Shown here piece after piece: positions 23,565 through 34,130 of a stretch of DNA of 64,000 nt. The notes beneath the pieces were generated by a model. It worked only from the letters and a program-made list of their open reading frames with translations, made no database searches and was not told the origin of the DNA. The first letter of the stretch is position 1. Each line of letters starts with the position of its first letter. Made by a program: the position numbers and the translations under genes. This DNA is from Cyclobacteriaceae bacterium (GTDB lineage: Bacteria > Bacteroidota > Bacteroidia > Cytophagales > Cyclobacteriaceae), in contig JANQSI010000009.1 in NCBI GenBank assembly GCA_028284125.1, forward strand, positions 62,001 through 126,000, read 5' to 3'.

Positions 23565-25427
23565 ATGGCGGAAGCGGTTTATACGGAAGATAGTATCAAG
23601 TCACTTGATTGGAAAGAGCATATCAGGCTTAGGCCAGGGATGTACATTGGGAAGCTTGGCGATGGCTCTTCTCCTGACGATGGTATTTATGTCTTGGTAA
23701 AGGAAATACTGGACAACAGTATTGATGAACACATGATGGGGCATGGTCGCACGATAGAAATCAAGGTGACTGATCACCGGGTAAGAGTTCGAGATTATGG
23801 ACGAGGAATTCCGCTGGGAAAAGTGGTCGATTGTGTGTCCAAGATTAACACCGGTGGAAAATACGACTCAAGTGCTTTTCAGAAATCTGTCGGACTGAAT
23901 GGAGTAGGAACCAAGGCTGTCAATGCGCTGTCCAACTACTTCAAGGTTCAGAGCTTCAGAGACGGAGAAACGAAACTGGCAGAATTTGAACGCGGCGAGA
24001 TTACTGCAGATGAAAAGGTCAAGAAGCTTGACGCTAGAAATGGTACGGAGATCATCTTCGAACCAGATGGAGACGTCTTTAAGAATTACCACTTCATTCC
24101 GGAATACCTGGAAAACCTGATGTGGAATTATGCCTATCTGAATGCAGGTCTGACAATCAGTTTGAACGGTAAAAAATTCCACTCGGAAAATGGTCTTTTG
24201 GATTTGCTGACTCGAAAAACCGACTCGGAGAGTTTGCGATATCCAATCATGCATTTGAAAGGCGACGATATTGAAGTCGCTTTGACACATGCGAACCAGT
24301 ACGGCGAAGAATACTATTCATTTGTCAATGGGCAGCATACGACTCAAGGCGGAACGCATTTAGCAGCCTTTAGAGAGGCGGTTGTGAAAACAGTTCGTGA
24401 GTTCTATGGGAAAAACTTTGATGCCGCAGATGTACGTTCAGCGATTGTGGGAGCGATTGCCGTTCGGGTTCAGGAACCTGTTTTTGAAAGTCAAACAAAA
24501 ACCAAACTCGGTTCTCAAAATGTAGGACCGGACGGACCAACGATGCGGACGTTCGTCAACGATTTCATCAAGAAAGAACTTGATAACTACCTGCATAGAA
24601 ACACAGATACGGCAGATGCGCTGCTTAAGCGGATTCAACAGTCTGAAAGAGAGCGAAAAGAGATAGCGGGAATCAAGAAGTTGGCGAATGAACGGGCGAA
24701 GAAGGCAAACCTGCATAACAAGAAGTTGAGGGATTGTCGAATACATTACAACGACAAAAAAGGAGATGATGATTTGAAGGACAATTCGATGATCTTCATC
24801 ACAGAGGGGGACAGTGCCAGTGGATCGATCACCAAAACTCGAAATGTCCAGACGCAGGCGGTTTTCTCTTTAAGAGGAAAACCATTCAACTGTTTTGGGC
24901 ATACGAAGAAGGTGGTCTATGAAAATGAGGAATTCAATCTATTGCAGCACGCATTGAATATTGAAGATGGTCTGGAAGGCTTGCGATATCGTAAGATTGT
25001 CATTGCGACAGATGCTGATGTAGATGGTATGCACATTCGATTGCTGTTGTTGACTTATTTCCTTCAGTTTTTCCCTGAACTCGTTAGGAATAATCACATC
25101 TTCATTTTAGAAACACCACTTTTCAGAGTAAGAAATAAAAAGGAAACGATCTATTGTTACTCGGAGGAAGAAAGGCTTGCAGCGATTGAAAAATTGGGAA
25201 GTAAGCCCGAGATCACACGATTCAAAGGCCTTGGAGAGATTTCGCCAGATGAGTTTTCAGGATTTATTGGAGAAGATATTCGCCTGGAACCAGTCATTCT
25301 TCAGAAGAACACCAAGATTAATGAATTGCTCAATTTTTACATGGGTAAGAATACGCCTGATAGACAAAAATTCATCATCGATAAACTTCGAGTAGAAAAA
25401 GACTTAGTAGAAGGAGAAGCCGCTTAA
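23565..25427 (+). CDS. parE: DNA topoisomerase IV subunit B
   Basis: 620 residues, the ATPase subunit of topoisomerase IV, which unlinks replicated chromosomes. GHKL ATP-binding motifs: [22 protein letters not shown] and [13 protein letters not shown]. The Toprim domain follows: [11 protein letters not shown] and [11 protein letters not shown]. The length and absence of a long Toprim insertion favour ParE over GyrB, as does the direct coupling to parC 6 bp downstream. Distinguishing it from a second GyrB is by context, not by activity. Confidence 0.92.
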   Translation: MAEAVYTEDSIKSLDWKEHIRLRPGMYIGKLGDGSSPDDGIYVLVKEILDNSIDEHMMGHGRTIEIKVTDHRVRVRDYGRGIPLGKVVDCVSKINTGGKYDSSAFQKSVGLNGVGTKAVNALSNYFKVQSFRDGETKLAEFERGEITADEKVKKLDARNGTEIIFEPDGDVFKNYHFIPEYLENLMWNYAYLNAGLTISLNGKKFHSENGLLDLLTRKTDSESLRYPIMHLKGDDIEVALTHANQYGEEYYSFVNGQHTTQGGTHLAAFREAVVKTVREFYGKNFDAADVRSAIVGAIAVRVQEPVFESQTKTKLGSQNVGPDGPTMRTFVNDFIKKELDNYLHRNTDTADALLKRIQQSERERKEIAGIKKLANERAKKANLHNKKLRDCRIHYNDKKGDDDLKDNSMIFITEGDSASGSITKTRNVQTQAVFSLRGKPFNCFGHTKKVVYENEEFNLLQHALNIEDGLEGLRYRKIVIATDADVDGMHIRLLLLTYFLQFFPELVRNNHIFILETPLFRVRNKKETIYCYSEEERLAAIEKLGSKPEITRFKGLGEISPDEFSGFIGEDIRLEPVILQKNTKINELLNFYMGKNTPDRQKFIIDKLRVEKDLVEGEAA

Positions 25428-25433
25428 TTAGAA

Positions 25434-28010
25434 ATGGGAGAAGAACACGAAAAAGAGGAAGAATTACAAGATGTCATCCCGATTTCCGGGATGTATGAAA
25501 ACTGGTTTTTGGATTACGCTTCATACGTAATCCTGGAACGAGCTGTGCCAGCAATCAACGATGGATTAAAACCCGTTCAGCGACGGATTTTGCATGCCAT
25601 GAAGGAAATGGATGATGGACGCTACAACAAAGTAGCCAACATCATCGGAAGCACCATGCAGTACCATCCACACGGCGATGCTTCGATTGCAGATGCGATT
25701 GTCAATTTGGGTCAAAAAGACCTATTAATAGACATGCAAGGAAACTGGGGCGATGTTCGCACCGGTGATTCTGCAGCTGCACCAAGGTACATTGAGGCGC
25801 GGCTTTCCAAATTTGCATTGGAGGTACTTTATAATCCTCAAACGACCGAATGGCAACTGTCCTATGATGGTCGGAAGAAAGAGCCGGTCACATTTCCAGC
25901 TAAGTTCCCATTGCTACTTGCACAAGGTGTAGAAGGAATCGCGGTAGGATTATCTACCAAAATGCTTCCGCACAACTTTTGCGAGATCATCGAAGGTGCG
26001 ATAGCTGTGCTAAAAGGCAAGCGAGTGAAACTGATGCCTGACTTTCAAACAGCTGGTAAGATTGATGTTACGGACTACAACGATGGAAAAAGAGGTGGAA
26101 AAGTGCGAGTTCGAGCTACAATCGTTGAGCAAGATTCCAAAACGCTTTTAGTTAAAGACATTCCCTACGGAACCACAACTACTTCTTTGATTGAATCCAT
26201 TGTCAAAGCCAATGACAAGGGAAAAATCAAGATCAAGCAAGTGATCGACAATACTGCACAAGATGTGGAAATCGCTATTTCGTTGGCATCTGGCATTTCA
26301 CCAGATATCACGATGGATGCATTGTATGCATTCACCGATTGTGAAGTTTCCATTTCACCGAATGCGTGTGTGATTGTTGATGATAAACCACAGTTTCTGT
26401 CCATCACCGAAATACTGAAACAGTCGGTAGAGCAAACGGTGGATCTACTGAAACAAGAACTCGAAATCAGGAAGAGCGAACTGTTGGAAAAAATCCTTTT
26501 CAGCTCATTGGAAAAGATTTTCATCGAAAACAGGATCTACCGTGATATTGAAGAGTGTGAAACCTGGGAAGCTGTCATCGAGACAATCGACAAGGGTCTG
26601 GAACCATTTAAGCCACAGTTTTATCGGGAGATCACCGAAGAAGATATTGTAAGGTTGACGGAGATCAAGATCAAACGTATTTCTCGTTTCGATTCATTCA
26701 AAGCCGATGAGCTAATGAAGAAGTTGGAAGAAGATCTCAAGGAAACTGAACATCATTTGGCCAACCTGACCGATTATGCGATCGCGTACTATCAAAATCT
26801 TTTGGATAAATACGGCGAAGGCAGAGAAAGAAAAACAGAGATCACCAACTTTGATACCATTAAGGCGACAGTGGTTGCGGCCAATAATGCCAAACTGTAC
26901 ATCAATCGGGAAGATGGTTTTGTAGGTTATGGTTTGAAAAGAGATGAGTACGTCTGCGAATGTTCAGATATTGATGATATTATCGCCTTTACCCGCGATG
27001 GGAAATGTGTCGTTACTCGGATTCAGGATAAGACATTTGTTGGAAAGAATATCCTCCACGCTGGTGTTTTCAAAAAGAATGACGAACGCATGGTCTACAA
27101 CATGCTCTACACGGATGGAAAGTCTGGAAAGACCTATGTGAAGCGATTTCAAGTGCTTTCCGTTACCAGAGATCGCGAATATGATTTGACCAAAGGCGGC
27201 AAAGGAAAAGTGCACTATTTCTCAGCCAATCCAAATGGAGAAGCGGAAGTAATAACCATATCCTTGACGCAGGCCAGTAAGGCACGGAAGAAGGTCTTCG
27301 ATTACGACTTTTCAGAACTTGAAATCAAAGGCAGAGGAGCTGGAGGAAATATTGTTACAAAATATCCTGTGAGAAAGGTCGTCCTGACAGAAGAAGGAAA
27401 ATCTACGTTAGGCGGAGTTGATATTTGGTACGATCCAATTGTTGGACGATTGAATCGAGAAGAACGAGGTGAATACCTTGGGAATTTCAATACAGGTGAT
27501 ATGGTAGTCGTCTTTTACAAAGATGGAAACTACGAAACAACCAATTTTGAGCTGACCAATCGCTATGACTTTGAACGAGTAATGGGGATTTATAAGCTGG
27601 AAACAGACGCAGCTTTCAACGCGATTCATTACGACGGAGAATCCAAGACCTACTATGTCAAACGATTCATCATTGAAACAAATACGCTCAACAAGAAATT
27701 CTCCATTGTGACTGAAGCGAGCAGTTCCAAGTTGATGTTTATATCCAAGGGGATTCAAGCGGATGTAGAAGTGACTTATAAAGATGGACGAAAGCATTCG
27801 AAGAAAAACCTGGACCTGATCAATCTGATTGACATAAAAGGATGGAAGGCGATCGGAAATAAACTTCCTGTCCAGAACGTCATCAAAGTTGATTTGGTAA
27901 AAAGTGAGTCACCATCTCTTGATCTGGAAGCACTCAAGAACGAGATAAAGATCGAAGTGGAAGACGAAGAAAATCAATTAGGGCTCTTTGGGGAGAATGG
28001 TAAAGAGTAA
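25434..28010 (+). CDS. parC: DNA topoisomerase IV subunit A
   Basis: 858 residues, the DNA-cutting subunit. The breakage-reunion domain opens with SYVILERAVPAINDGLKPVQRRILHAM and includes the catalytic tyrosine in AAPRYIEARLSKFA (after GDSAA). A coiled region (residues about 330-480) and a C-terminal beta-pinwheel with repeats such as DDIIAFTRDGKCVVTRI and YNMLYTDGKSGKTYVKRF follow. No GyrA-box (QRRGGKG) is evident, consistent with ParC. It overlaps the downstream methylase by 14 bp. Confidence 0.92.
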   Translation: MGEEHEKEEELQDVIPISGMYENWFLDYASYVILERAVPAINDGLKPVQRRILHAMKEMDDGRYNKVANIIGSTMQYHPHGDASIADAIVNLGQKDLLIDMQGNWGDVRTGDSAAAPRYIEARLSKFALEVLYNPQTTEWQLSYDGRKKEPVTFPAKFPLLLAQGVEGIAVGLSTKMLPHNFCEIIEGAIAVLKGKRVKLMPDFQTAGKIDVTDYNDGKRGGKVRVRATIVEQDSKTLLVKDIPYGTTTTSLIESIVKANDKGKIKIKQVIDNTAQDVEIAISLASGISPDITMDALYAFTDCEVSISPNACVIVDDKPQFLSITEILKQSVEQTVDLLKQELEIRKSELLEKILFSSLEKIFIENRIYRDIEECETWEAVIETIDKGLEPFKPQFYREITEEDIVRLTEIKIKRISRFDSFKADELMKKLEEDLKETEHHLANLTDYAIAYYQNLLDKYGEGRERKTEITNFDTIKATVVAANNAKLYINREDGFVGYGLKRDEYVCECSDIDDIIAFTRDGKCVVTRIQDKTFVGKNILHAGVFKKNDERMVYNMLYTDGKSGKTYVKRFQVLSVTRDREYDLTKGGKGKVHYFSANPNGEAEVITISLTQASKARKKVFDYDFSELEIKGRGAGGNIVTKYPVRKVVLTEEGKSTLGGVDIWYDPIVGRLNREERGEYLGNFNTGDMVVVFYKDGNYETTNFELTNRYDFERVMGIYKLETDAAFNAIHYDGESKTYYVKRFIIETNTLNKKFSIVTEASSSKLMFISKGIQADVEVTYKDGRKHSKKNLDLINLIDIKGWKAIGNKLPVQNVIKVDLVKSESPSLDLEALKNEIKIEVEDEENQLGLFGENGKE

Positions 28011-28668
28011 TGCTCACGATATCATTTCTACATTAGAAGAGTTCGTTTCAGAACACAAAAAGCAGCTAGTTGAGCAGGTCTTAGCGCATAGAACAAGACA
28101 CGTTACGCTTGTTTTTGAGGATATTGACAAGCCGCATAACATTAGTGCTGTTGTGCGTACTTCCGAGTGTCTTGGAATTCAGGATATTCATTTCATTAAA
28201 AACCAAAATGCATATTCGGTAAACCCAACGATCACACAAGGAGCTTCCAAGTGGTTGACATTTCATCATCATAGTGATACAGGAGATAACGTTTCATCTT
28301 GTTATTCTCAACTAAGAAAAGATGGCTACAAAATTTACGCGACTGCACTTCATGAAGAATCGAGTTCAATTGAAGAGCTTCCGACGGATCAGAAGTTAGC
28401 CATAGTGTTTGGAACAGAAGCGGATGGTATCAGTGAGGAAGCTGGCAAAAATGCGGATGGGCTGGTTCATATTCCCATGTATGGGTTTACTGAAAGTTTT
28501 AACCTTTCGGTGAGTGCAGCACTGTGTTTAAATACACTGAAAGGAAAAATGGATGGAGCCTTTCCAGAAATCTCGGAAGATGAAAAACTTGAACTTAAAG
28601 CGGAGTGGTACAGGAGAATCGTAAGAGAAGCTGATTTGATTTTAAAGAAGAATGGAATTGAAATATGA
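27997..28668 (+). CDS. TrmH-family RNA 2'-O-methyltransferase
   Basis: About 223 residues from the ATG at 27997 (a TTG nine bases upstream is also in frame). It is a SPOUT-fold methylase: VFEDIDKPHNISAVVRTSECLGIQDIHFI holds motif 1 (N-x-x-A-x-x-R), then LAIVFGTEADGIS and MYGFTESFNLSVSAAL complete the knotted SAM site. The architecture and length fit TrmH, which methylates the ribose of G18 in tRNA, rather than the longer rRNA enzymes with an N-terminal substrate domain. The start lies inside the end of parC, so expression is probably linked. Confidence 0.87.
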   Translation: MVKSNAHDIISTLEEFVSEHKKQLVEQVLAHRTRHVTLVFEDIDKPHNISAVVRTSECLGIQDIHFIKNQNAYSVNPTITQGASKWLTFHHHSDTGDNVSSCYSQLRKDGYKIYATALHEESSSIEELPTDQKLAIVFGTEADGISEEAGKNADGLVHIPMYGFTESFNLSVSAALCLNTLKGKMDGAFPEISEDEKLELKAEWYRRIVREADLILKKNGIEI

Positions 28669-29297
28669 AAGCATTGTTTAGAGCTTTCTTTTGGATTGCT
28701 ATTTCAGTTGCACTATTCATCTTAGCAACGAATGTTTGGATTGTCAGCACAACTGGAGATCAGATTTATGAAAAAGACGATATTCCAGGGAATGATGTAG
28801 CCTTGGTGTTGGGAACAAGCAAGCAAACAATCGAAGGCAGACCTAATCGGTTTTTTGTGGAGCGAATGAATGCTGCTGCCGACCTTTACGAAAAAAGGAA
28901 AATCAAACATTTATTGGTCAGCGGAGACAACAGCTCAAAGTACTACAACGAGCCGCGGGATATGCTCAAAGCTTTGGGTGATTTGAGCGTTCCGGAAAAT
29001 GATATCTCATTGGACTTTGCAGGGTTCAGAACATTGGATTCAGTGGTTCGCTCCAAAGAGGTTTTCGGACAGGAATCAATCACGATCGTTACACAGAAAT
29101 TTCACTGCTATCGATCGTTGTTTATTGCTAATAAGTTTGGCATAAATGCGGTGGCATATTCCGCCGATAAAGACAATTCTATTGGCTTAAATTTGGCATT
29201 TAGGGAGGTGTTGGCAAGGACTTATGCCGTTGTAGATTTATATATTTTCCAAAGCCAGCCAAAGTTCCTTGGAGAAAAGATCCAATTAGAGATCTAA
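28665..29297 (+). CDS. SanA/YdcF-like DUF218 membrane-anchored protein
   Basis: 210 residues with one N-terminal membrane helix (residues about 5-28), then a DUF218 domain: ALVLGTSKQTIEGRPNRFFVERMNAAADLYEKRKIKHLLVSGDN, EPRDM, and ITIVTQKFHCYRSLFIANK. The arrangement matches SanA, an inner-membrane protein that affects envelope barrier function and vancomycin sensitivity in enterobacteria. It overlaps the methylase stop by 4 bp (ATGA), so it is part of the parE-parC-trmH transcript. Biochemical activity is not settled for the family. Confidence 0.83.
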   Translation: MKALFRAFFWIAISVALFILATNVWIVSTTGDQIYEKDDIPGNDVALVLGTSKQTIEGRPNRFFVERMNAAADLYEKRKIKHLLVSGDNSSKYYNEPRDMLKALGDLSVPENDISLDFAGFRTLDSVVRSKEVFGQESITIVTQKFHCYRSLFIANKFGINAVAYSADKDNSIGLNLAFREVLARTYAVVDLYIFQSQPKFLGEKIQLEI

Positions 29298-29340
29298 TAA
29301 CTCGCAAGAATTAAATCGCTATATCATCTAATGTTCAGAA

Positions 29341-29799
29341 ATGATTAAAACACTGTTGATACTGCTCTCTTTTGTTTCTGTCAATGCAGAAGAACATGAA
29401 TTCAGGCTTGCTCACTATGAACTATCAAGAGAGGATAATGAAATCAAACTTCATGTGCGGATCGATCGGTTTGATTTTCTTCGAGCCGTATCCTCATGTT
29501 CAGAAAATCAAGAACTTAACATTTGCATGTCTGACTATCTGAAGAATCATTTTTCCTTAAGCTTCAATGGTTCCAAAAAGGAATATGAGTACATAAATCA
29601 CGAAATTTCAGATGAATTTATTGATATCGAATTTACTTTGGGTGAATTCTCGGATGCCGTCAAGGAAATAAAAGTGTACAATGATGTTTTGCTTGAGCAA
29701 GACGAAGGACAAGAGAATATCATTGTCAGCCGATTTCATAATCGAAAGCGATCTTTTAGACTTAACAAGGGTCGATTTGAGACCACAATAAAGTACTGA
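29341..29799 (+). CDS. Small exported protein, DUF6702-like
   Basis: 152 residues with a short signal peptide (MIKTLLILLSFVSVNA, cleavage near 16). The mature part is all-beta by appearance: HEFRLAHYELSREDNEIKLHVRIDRFDFLRAV, two cysteines (in SSC and NIC), then FIDIEFTLGEF. It resembles the small periplasmic DUF6702 proteins of Bacteroidota (alternating strand opening and a NHFSLSFNG-like centre), but I hold this loosely. It is 43 bp after the SanA-like gene on the same strand. No function is known. Confidence 0.6.
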   Translation: MIKTLLILLSFVSVNAEEHEFRLAHYELSREDNEIKLHVRIDRFDFLRAVSSCSENQELNICMSDYLKNHFSLSFNGSKKEYEYINHEISDEFIDIEFTLGEFSDAVKEIKVYNDVLLEQDEGQENIIVSRFHNRKRSFRLNKGRFETTIKY

Positions 29800-29927
29800 T
29801 CAGGTACTGAAAATCAAGCAAATAACCTCTGATACTTTCATTCTTACCGCCAATAAAATCTCACATTATTTTTCATTGATTCTGATTACTTTCGATGCAT
29901 TCTATTCCCGAATCAACAAACGCAATC

Positions 29928-32900
29928 ATGAGAAAAATCACCTTTATCTTCCTTTTTCTATTCTTAGTTGGAATAAATGCAGAAGCTCAACGGCGAAGAG
30001 GACAATCTTCAACATCGAGTAGTTCAACGACTCTTAAGTCTGATCTATTTAAGAATTTCATATTCAGAAACATCGGACCTGCATTCATGTCAGGGCGGAT
30101 CGCGGATCTGGCTGTTCATCCTACTAATGAAAACATCTGGTATGTAGCAGTAGCTTCAGGAGGAGTTTGGAAAACAGTCAATGCTGGCGTCACTTTTGAA
30201 CCCATCTTCGACGATCAGGCCGTCTACTCCACAGGATGTATAACAATAGATAGCAATAATCCCAATGTTGTTTGGTTAGGCACAGGTGAGAACGTTGGTG
30301 GAAGGCATATCGCTTTTGGAGACGGAGTTTACAAAAGTGAAGATGGGGGGTCCACTTGGACCAATATGGGTCTAAAGGATTCCGAACATGTTTCGAAAAT
30401 TGATATTCATCCGGACAATTCGAATGTAATCAGAGTCGCCTCGCAAGGTCCACTTTGGAGTCCTGGCGGAGACCGAGGTTTTTTCATTTCAACAGATGGC
30501 GGAAATACGTGGAAGAAAACATTAGGCGATGATCAATTCACAGGTGTAACGGACTTTGCAGTTGATCCAAGAAACCCCGATTGGATTTATGCTGCTACCT
30601 GGCAACACCACCGAACAGTTGCCGCTTGGATGGGAGGTGGTCCCAAGACCAAAATTTATCTAAGTGCTGATGGTGGAAATACCTGGAAAGAATTAAAAAA
30701 TGGCTTGCCGAAAGGAAATATGGGAAAAATTGGGTTGGCTATTTCACCCCAAAATCCAGACGTTGTGTATGCTGCAATCGAACTGGATAGAACCAAAGGC
30801 GGTTTTTACCGATCCGAAGATAGAGGCGGAAGCTGGACCAAAATGTCTGATGAAGTAGCAGGAGCTACAGGACCTCATTACTATCAGGAAATATATGCTT
30901 CACCGCACAAGTTTGATCGCGTCTATTTCATGAACAGTCCTTTAAGGATGACTGAAGATGGTGGTAAGACATTTGTAACAGTAAATGGAAACGATAAGCA
31001 TGTCGACAACCATGCCATGGCATTTAAGAAAAGCGATCCGAATTACATCATGGTTGGAACAGACGGTGGTGTCTATGAAAGTTTTGATTTAGGTGCGAAT
31101 TGGAGGTACATGGAAAATCTTCCGGTTACTCAATTTTATAAGGTGGCTGTGGATGATGCAGAACCATTTTACAACATTTACGGTGGGACTCAGGATAACA
31201 GTACTCAAGGTGGTCCGTCTCGAACGGATAACTTAACAGGAATCAGAAATTCTGATTGGAAAGTCGTTCTTAATTGGGATGGTCATCAGCCCGCGACAGA
31301 ACCCGGAAATCCTGATATAGTTTATGCAGAACGTCAGCAAGGAAATCTTTCCAGAATTGATATGCGAACGGGTGAGGCAACGGATATTCAGCCACAGCCG
31401 GATGCAGGAGAACCTTACGAACGTTTCAATTGGGACGCTCCAATATTAGTCAGCCCACATTCTCCTTCACGAATCTATTTTGCATCGCAACGTGTGTGGA
31501 AATCCGATAACAGAGGAGATAGTTGGACCGCTATATCAGGGGATTTAACCAAAAATCAAAACAGAGTAGAGCTTCCTATTATGGGCAGAGTTCAAAGCTG
31601 GGATTCGCCTTGGGATGTAGGTGCAATGTCCAATTACAACACGATTACTTCTCTTGCTGAATCACCACAAAAAGAGGGATTAATTTATGCAGGGACTGAT
31701 GACGGTATTTTGCAAGTAACAGAAAACAGCGGTGAATCCTGGAGACGAATCAACGTCTCTTCGATGGGAGTTCCAGCTACTTCATTTATCAATGATGTCA
31801 AAGCTGACATGTTCGATGAAAACACCGTTTATGTAGCACTTGACAATCATAAATATGGAGATTACAAACCGTACCTAGTAAAGAGTACTGATAAAGGTGC
31901 AACTTGGACATCTATGACAAATGGGTTGACGAACAAAAACCTCGTTTGGAGAATTGTTCAGGATCATGAAAGCGCAAACCTTTTATTTCTAGCTACGGAA
32001 TTTGGTGTCTACTTCACGGTTGATGGAGGAACCAACTGGACGGAACTTTCAGGAGGTGTTCCTACGATTTCATTTAGAGACCTGGCTATTCAAAAAAGAG
32101 AAAATGATTTAGTAGCCGCTTCCTTCGGCCGAGGGTTTTATGTCTTGGACGATTATTCCGCTTTACGTTCAATCTCACAATCTACTGTTTCTTCAGAAGC
32201 TGAGTTGTTTAAACCTCGAACAGCACTTTGGTATGTTCCAAGATCTGTTGTTGATTTCGATGACAAACGAGGTTCGCAAGGCACGCAGTTGTACGTGGCT
32301 CCAAATCCAGATTTTGGTACAGTTTTTACCTACTATTTAAAAGATGACCTCAAGAGTGCTGCAGATGTTAGAAAAGAGTCAGAGAAATCTATCAGTCAAA
32401 ATAGTAATGTTCCATTCCCTGGATGGGACGCATTGGAAGCTGAAAAACAAGAAGAAGGACCTTTCGCATTTATTGAAATCAAAGATGGTTCTGGCGCTGT
32501 AATCAATCGTGTTAAAGTTGCAGGTAAAAAAGGATTCAACCGAGCAGCATGGAATTTGAGATATGCTTCTAACGATGTATTAAGTCTGACTGGAAATGTA
32601 GGAAATGCAAGTGGTCTGCTTGCTGCTCCTGGAACTTATACTGGAACCTTATTCAAAATGGAGAAAGGTAAAATCTCACAGCTAGGGTCTCCGGTAACAT
32701 TTGATGTGAAGCCTTTGAGAGAAGGTTCTTTGCCAGGCTCTTCACCAGTTGCGGCGGCTGCCTTTTGGAGATCTTACGAGGAGTTAAGTAGAGATGTAAA
32801 CTCGTTTGATGTAAGTCTCAGAAACCTCACAAGAGCAGCAGATCGAATTCATGTTGCCGCTACAAGAACGAATGTAGGCAATGATGTAATTGAAAAAGCA

Positions 32901-33194
32901 GCAGACCTTGAACAGCGAGTGAAAGCACTTAACTCAGCTTATAGTGGAAATAGTGCAAGGAGTGAAATCGGGGAAAAGGTAAATCCTACCATTGGAGATC
33001 GGATGTTTGCACTTTACAAAGGACTAGCATGGTCCACGTATGGGCCGACAGAAACACACACTAAGAGTATGGAACTCGCTAAGAATGAATTGACAACATT
33101 GACGTCTCAGCTCAGTAGCCTTAAAGCAGAAGCAAAAGGATTAGCAGATCAAATAGCTGCTGCGGGTGGACCTAAGATTGAGGGAATGGATTAA
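29928..33194 (+). CDS. Large exported BNR/Asp-box repeat protein (VPS10-like, 'glycosyl hydrolase' annotation group)
   Basis: About 1088 residues from the ATG at 29928, which starts a signal peptide (MRKITFIFLFLFLVGINAEAQ); the frame also opens 33 bp upstream. More than eight Asp-box motifs mark beta-propeller blades: SEDGGSTWT, STDGGNTWK, SADGGNTWK, SEDRGGSWT, KSDNRGDSWT, TENSGESWR, STDKGATWT, TVDGGTNWT. Together they suit one ten-bladed VPS10-like or two smaller propellers. Residues after about 800 form an Ig-like domain (AFIEIKDGSGAVINRVKVAGKKGFNRAAWNL) and a C-terminal helical region. Such proteins are common and abundant in Bacteroidota; despite the glycosidase label, no catalytic residues are evident. 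Likely periplasmic or surface. Confidence 0.82.
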   Translation: MRKITFIFLFLFLVGINAEAQRRRGQSSTSSSSTTLKSDLFKNFIFRNIGPAFMSGRIADLAVHPTNENIWYVAVASGGVWKTVNAGVTFEPIFDDQAVYSTGCITIDSNNPNVVWLGTGENVGGRHIAFGDGVYKSEDGGSTWTNMGLKDSEHVSKIDIHPDNSNVIRVASQGPLWSPGGDRGFFISTDGGNTWKKTLGDDQFTGVTDFAVDPRNPDWIYAATWQHHRTVAAWMGGGPKTKIYLSADGGNTWKELKNGLPKGNMGKIGLAISPQNPDVVYAAIELDRTKGGFYRSEDRGGSWTKMSDEVAGATGPHYYQEIYASPHKFDRVYFMNSPLRMTEDGGKTFVTVNGNDKHVDNHAMAFKKSDPNYIMVGTDGGVYESFDLGANWRYMENLPVTQFYKVAVDDAEPFYNIYGGTQDNSTQGGPSRTDNLTGIRNSDWKVVLNWDGHQPATEPGNPDIVYAERQQGNLSRIDMRTGEATDIQPQPDAGEPYERFNWDAPILVSPHSPSRIYFASQRVWKSDNRGDSWTAISGDLTKNQNRVELPIMGRVQSWDSPWDVGAMSNYNTITSLAESPQKEGLIYAGTDDGILQVTENSGESWRRINVSSMGVPATSFINDVKADMFDENTVYVALDNHKYGDYKPYLVKSTDKGATWTSMTNGLTNKNLVWRIVQDHESANLLFLATEFGVYFTVDGGTNWTELSGGVPTISFRDLAIQKRENDLVAASFGRGFYVLDDYSALRSISQSTVSSEAELFKPRTALWYVPRSVVDFDDKRGSQGTQLYVAPNPDFGTVFTYYLKDDLKSAADVRKESEKSISQNSNVPFPGWDALEAEKQEEGPFAFIEIKDGSGAVINRVKVAGKKGFNRAAWNLRYASNDVLSLTGNVGNASGLLAAPGTYTGTLFKMEKGKISQLGSPVTFDVKPLREGSLPGSSPVAAAAFWRSYEELSRDVNSFDVSLRNLTRAADRIHVAATRTNVGNDVIEKAADLEQRVKALNSAYSGNSARSEIGEKVNPTIGDRMFALYKGLAWSTYGPTETHTKSMELAKNELTTLTSQLSSLKAEAKGLADQIAAAGGPKIEGMD

Positions 33195-33216
33195 GAAAGA
33201 AGTCTATGAATATTGG

Positions 33217-33249
33217 AAAGGAGTTGATTATTCGACTCCTTTTTCTTTT
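33217..33249 (+). terminator. Intrinsic terminator after the BNR-repeat gene, overlapping the Hpt gene end
   Basis: Perfect 8-bp stem AAAGGAGT / ACTCCTTT (33217-33224 with 33235-33242), 10-base loop, followed by TTTTCTTTT. Half of the stem and the T tract lie within the last codons of the convergent Hpt gene. Confidence 0.7.
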
Positions 33250-33560
33250 GCCCAATTCTTTAGTTCAGCTAAACCATCCAGGCAGTTGGAGCTAACAAAA
33301 TCCAACCTATCCTTTGTAGCTTTTTCCGGATTATGTTGGAACTCCTCAAGATGATCACCCGCTTCGAGACCAAGCATTTTAGCAGAAGGCTTTAGCTGGT
33401 GGGCGGTTCTTCCTAAACCATCAATATCACCTGAATCAAATTGCTCAAGAAGTTTTTGAGTAAGAGAATTAGCGGTTTGCTCAAACGTATTTACGAATTG
33501 TTTGATGAATTCCTCGTCACCATCGCTGACCGTTTCGAGGTATGTGAAATCAATTTTCAT
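33228..33560 (-). CDS. Orphan Hpt (histidine phosphotransfer) protein
   Basis: 110 residues, one Hpt four-helix bundle. The phosphorylatable histidine is His54 in GRTAHQLKPSAKMLG, the standard H-x-(L/M)-K-(P/G) context. Such proteins pass phosphate between a hybrid histidine kinase and a response regulator in the cytosol. No kinase or regulator is adjacent, so its partners are elsewhere in the genome. It is convergent with the BNR protein gene and divergent from the TerB-like gene. Confidence 0.85.
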   Translation of the reverse strand: MKIDFTYLETVSDGDEEFIKQFVNTFEQTANSLTQKLLEQFDSGDIDGLGRTAHQLKPSAKMLGLEAGDHLEEFQHNPEKATKDRLDFVSSNCLDGLAELKNWAKEKGVE

Positions 33561-33644
33561 AGAAGTCCGAAGTTAATAATAATCTGTTGTCTCTTTCGAT
33601 AATAATTTTTTGTATTTTCGTCCGAAATTTTCAAACAATTAAGA

Positions 33645-34109
33645 ATGATAGCTGAATTAGAACCTTTACGGGAGGATGAAATCGATGTGGTCGTAAAAGC
33701 ACCTGTTTATGTGGCAATTTTAATCGCTGGAGCAGATGGAAACATTGATAAATCTGAAAGGAAAGAAGCAATTAATGTTGCTCGGAACAAACAAACGAGA
33801 TCTAGAGAACAGCTTGGGGATTATTACAAATTAGTAGGCGAGGGGTTTGAAGATAACTTTAACCAGCTAATTGATGAGCTTCCTGCAGGTACCGAAGAAA
33901 GAATTTCTGCGATAACGAAGGAACTTAGAAAGTTGAATTTTATTCTCCCTAAAGTTGATAAGAATTTTGCGATTAAACTGCACGCAAGTCTTAAGGAGCT
34001 TGCAAAGAAGATTGCAGAATCGTCAGGCGGAGTTCTAGGGTATCTTTCAGTAGGATATGAAGAGGCAAAGTTGATGGAACTCAAGATGATCAACGATCCT
34101 TCCAAGTAG
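33645..34109 (+). CDS. TerB-like protein of unknown function
   Basis: 154 residues, all-helical by appearance. PVYVAILIAGADGNIDKSERKEAINVARNKQ matches the acidic opening helix of TerB/DjlA-type domains, which can bind metal through such Asp/Glu residues. The second half (INFILPKVDKNFAIKLHASLKELAKKIAESSGGVLGY) is helical. It has its own downstream terminator at 34131. Function in this phylum is unknown; the TerB link is by motif only. Confidence 0.6.
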   Translation: MIAELEPLREDEIDVVVKAPVYVAILIAGADGNIDKSERKEAINVARNKQTRSREQLGDYYKLVGEGFEDNFNQLIDELPAGTEERISAITKELRKLNFILPKVDKNFAIKLHASLKELAKKIAESSGGVLGYLSVGYEEAKLMELKMINDPSK

Positions 34110-34130
34110 AAAAAATTAAAAAAGCTCAAG

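Noticed and set aside
29928-33194. Sialidase or other glycoside hydrolase
   Set aside because: Asp-box repeats are present but no sialidase arginine triad or catalytic signature could be recognised; the VPS10-like propeller reading is safer.
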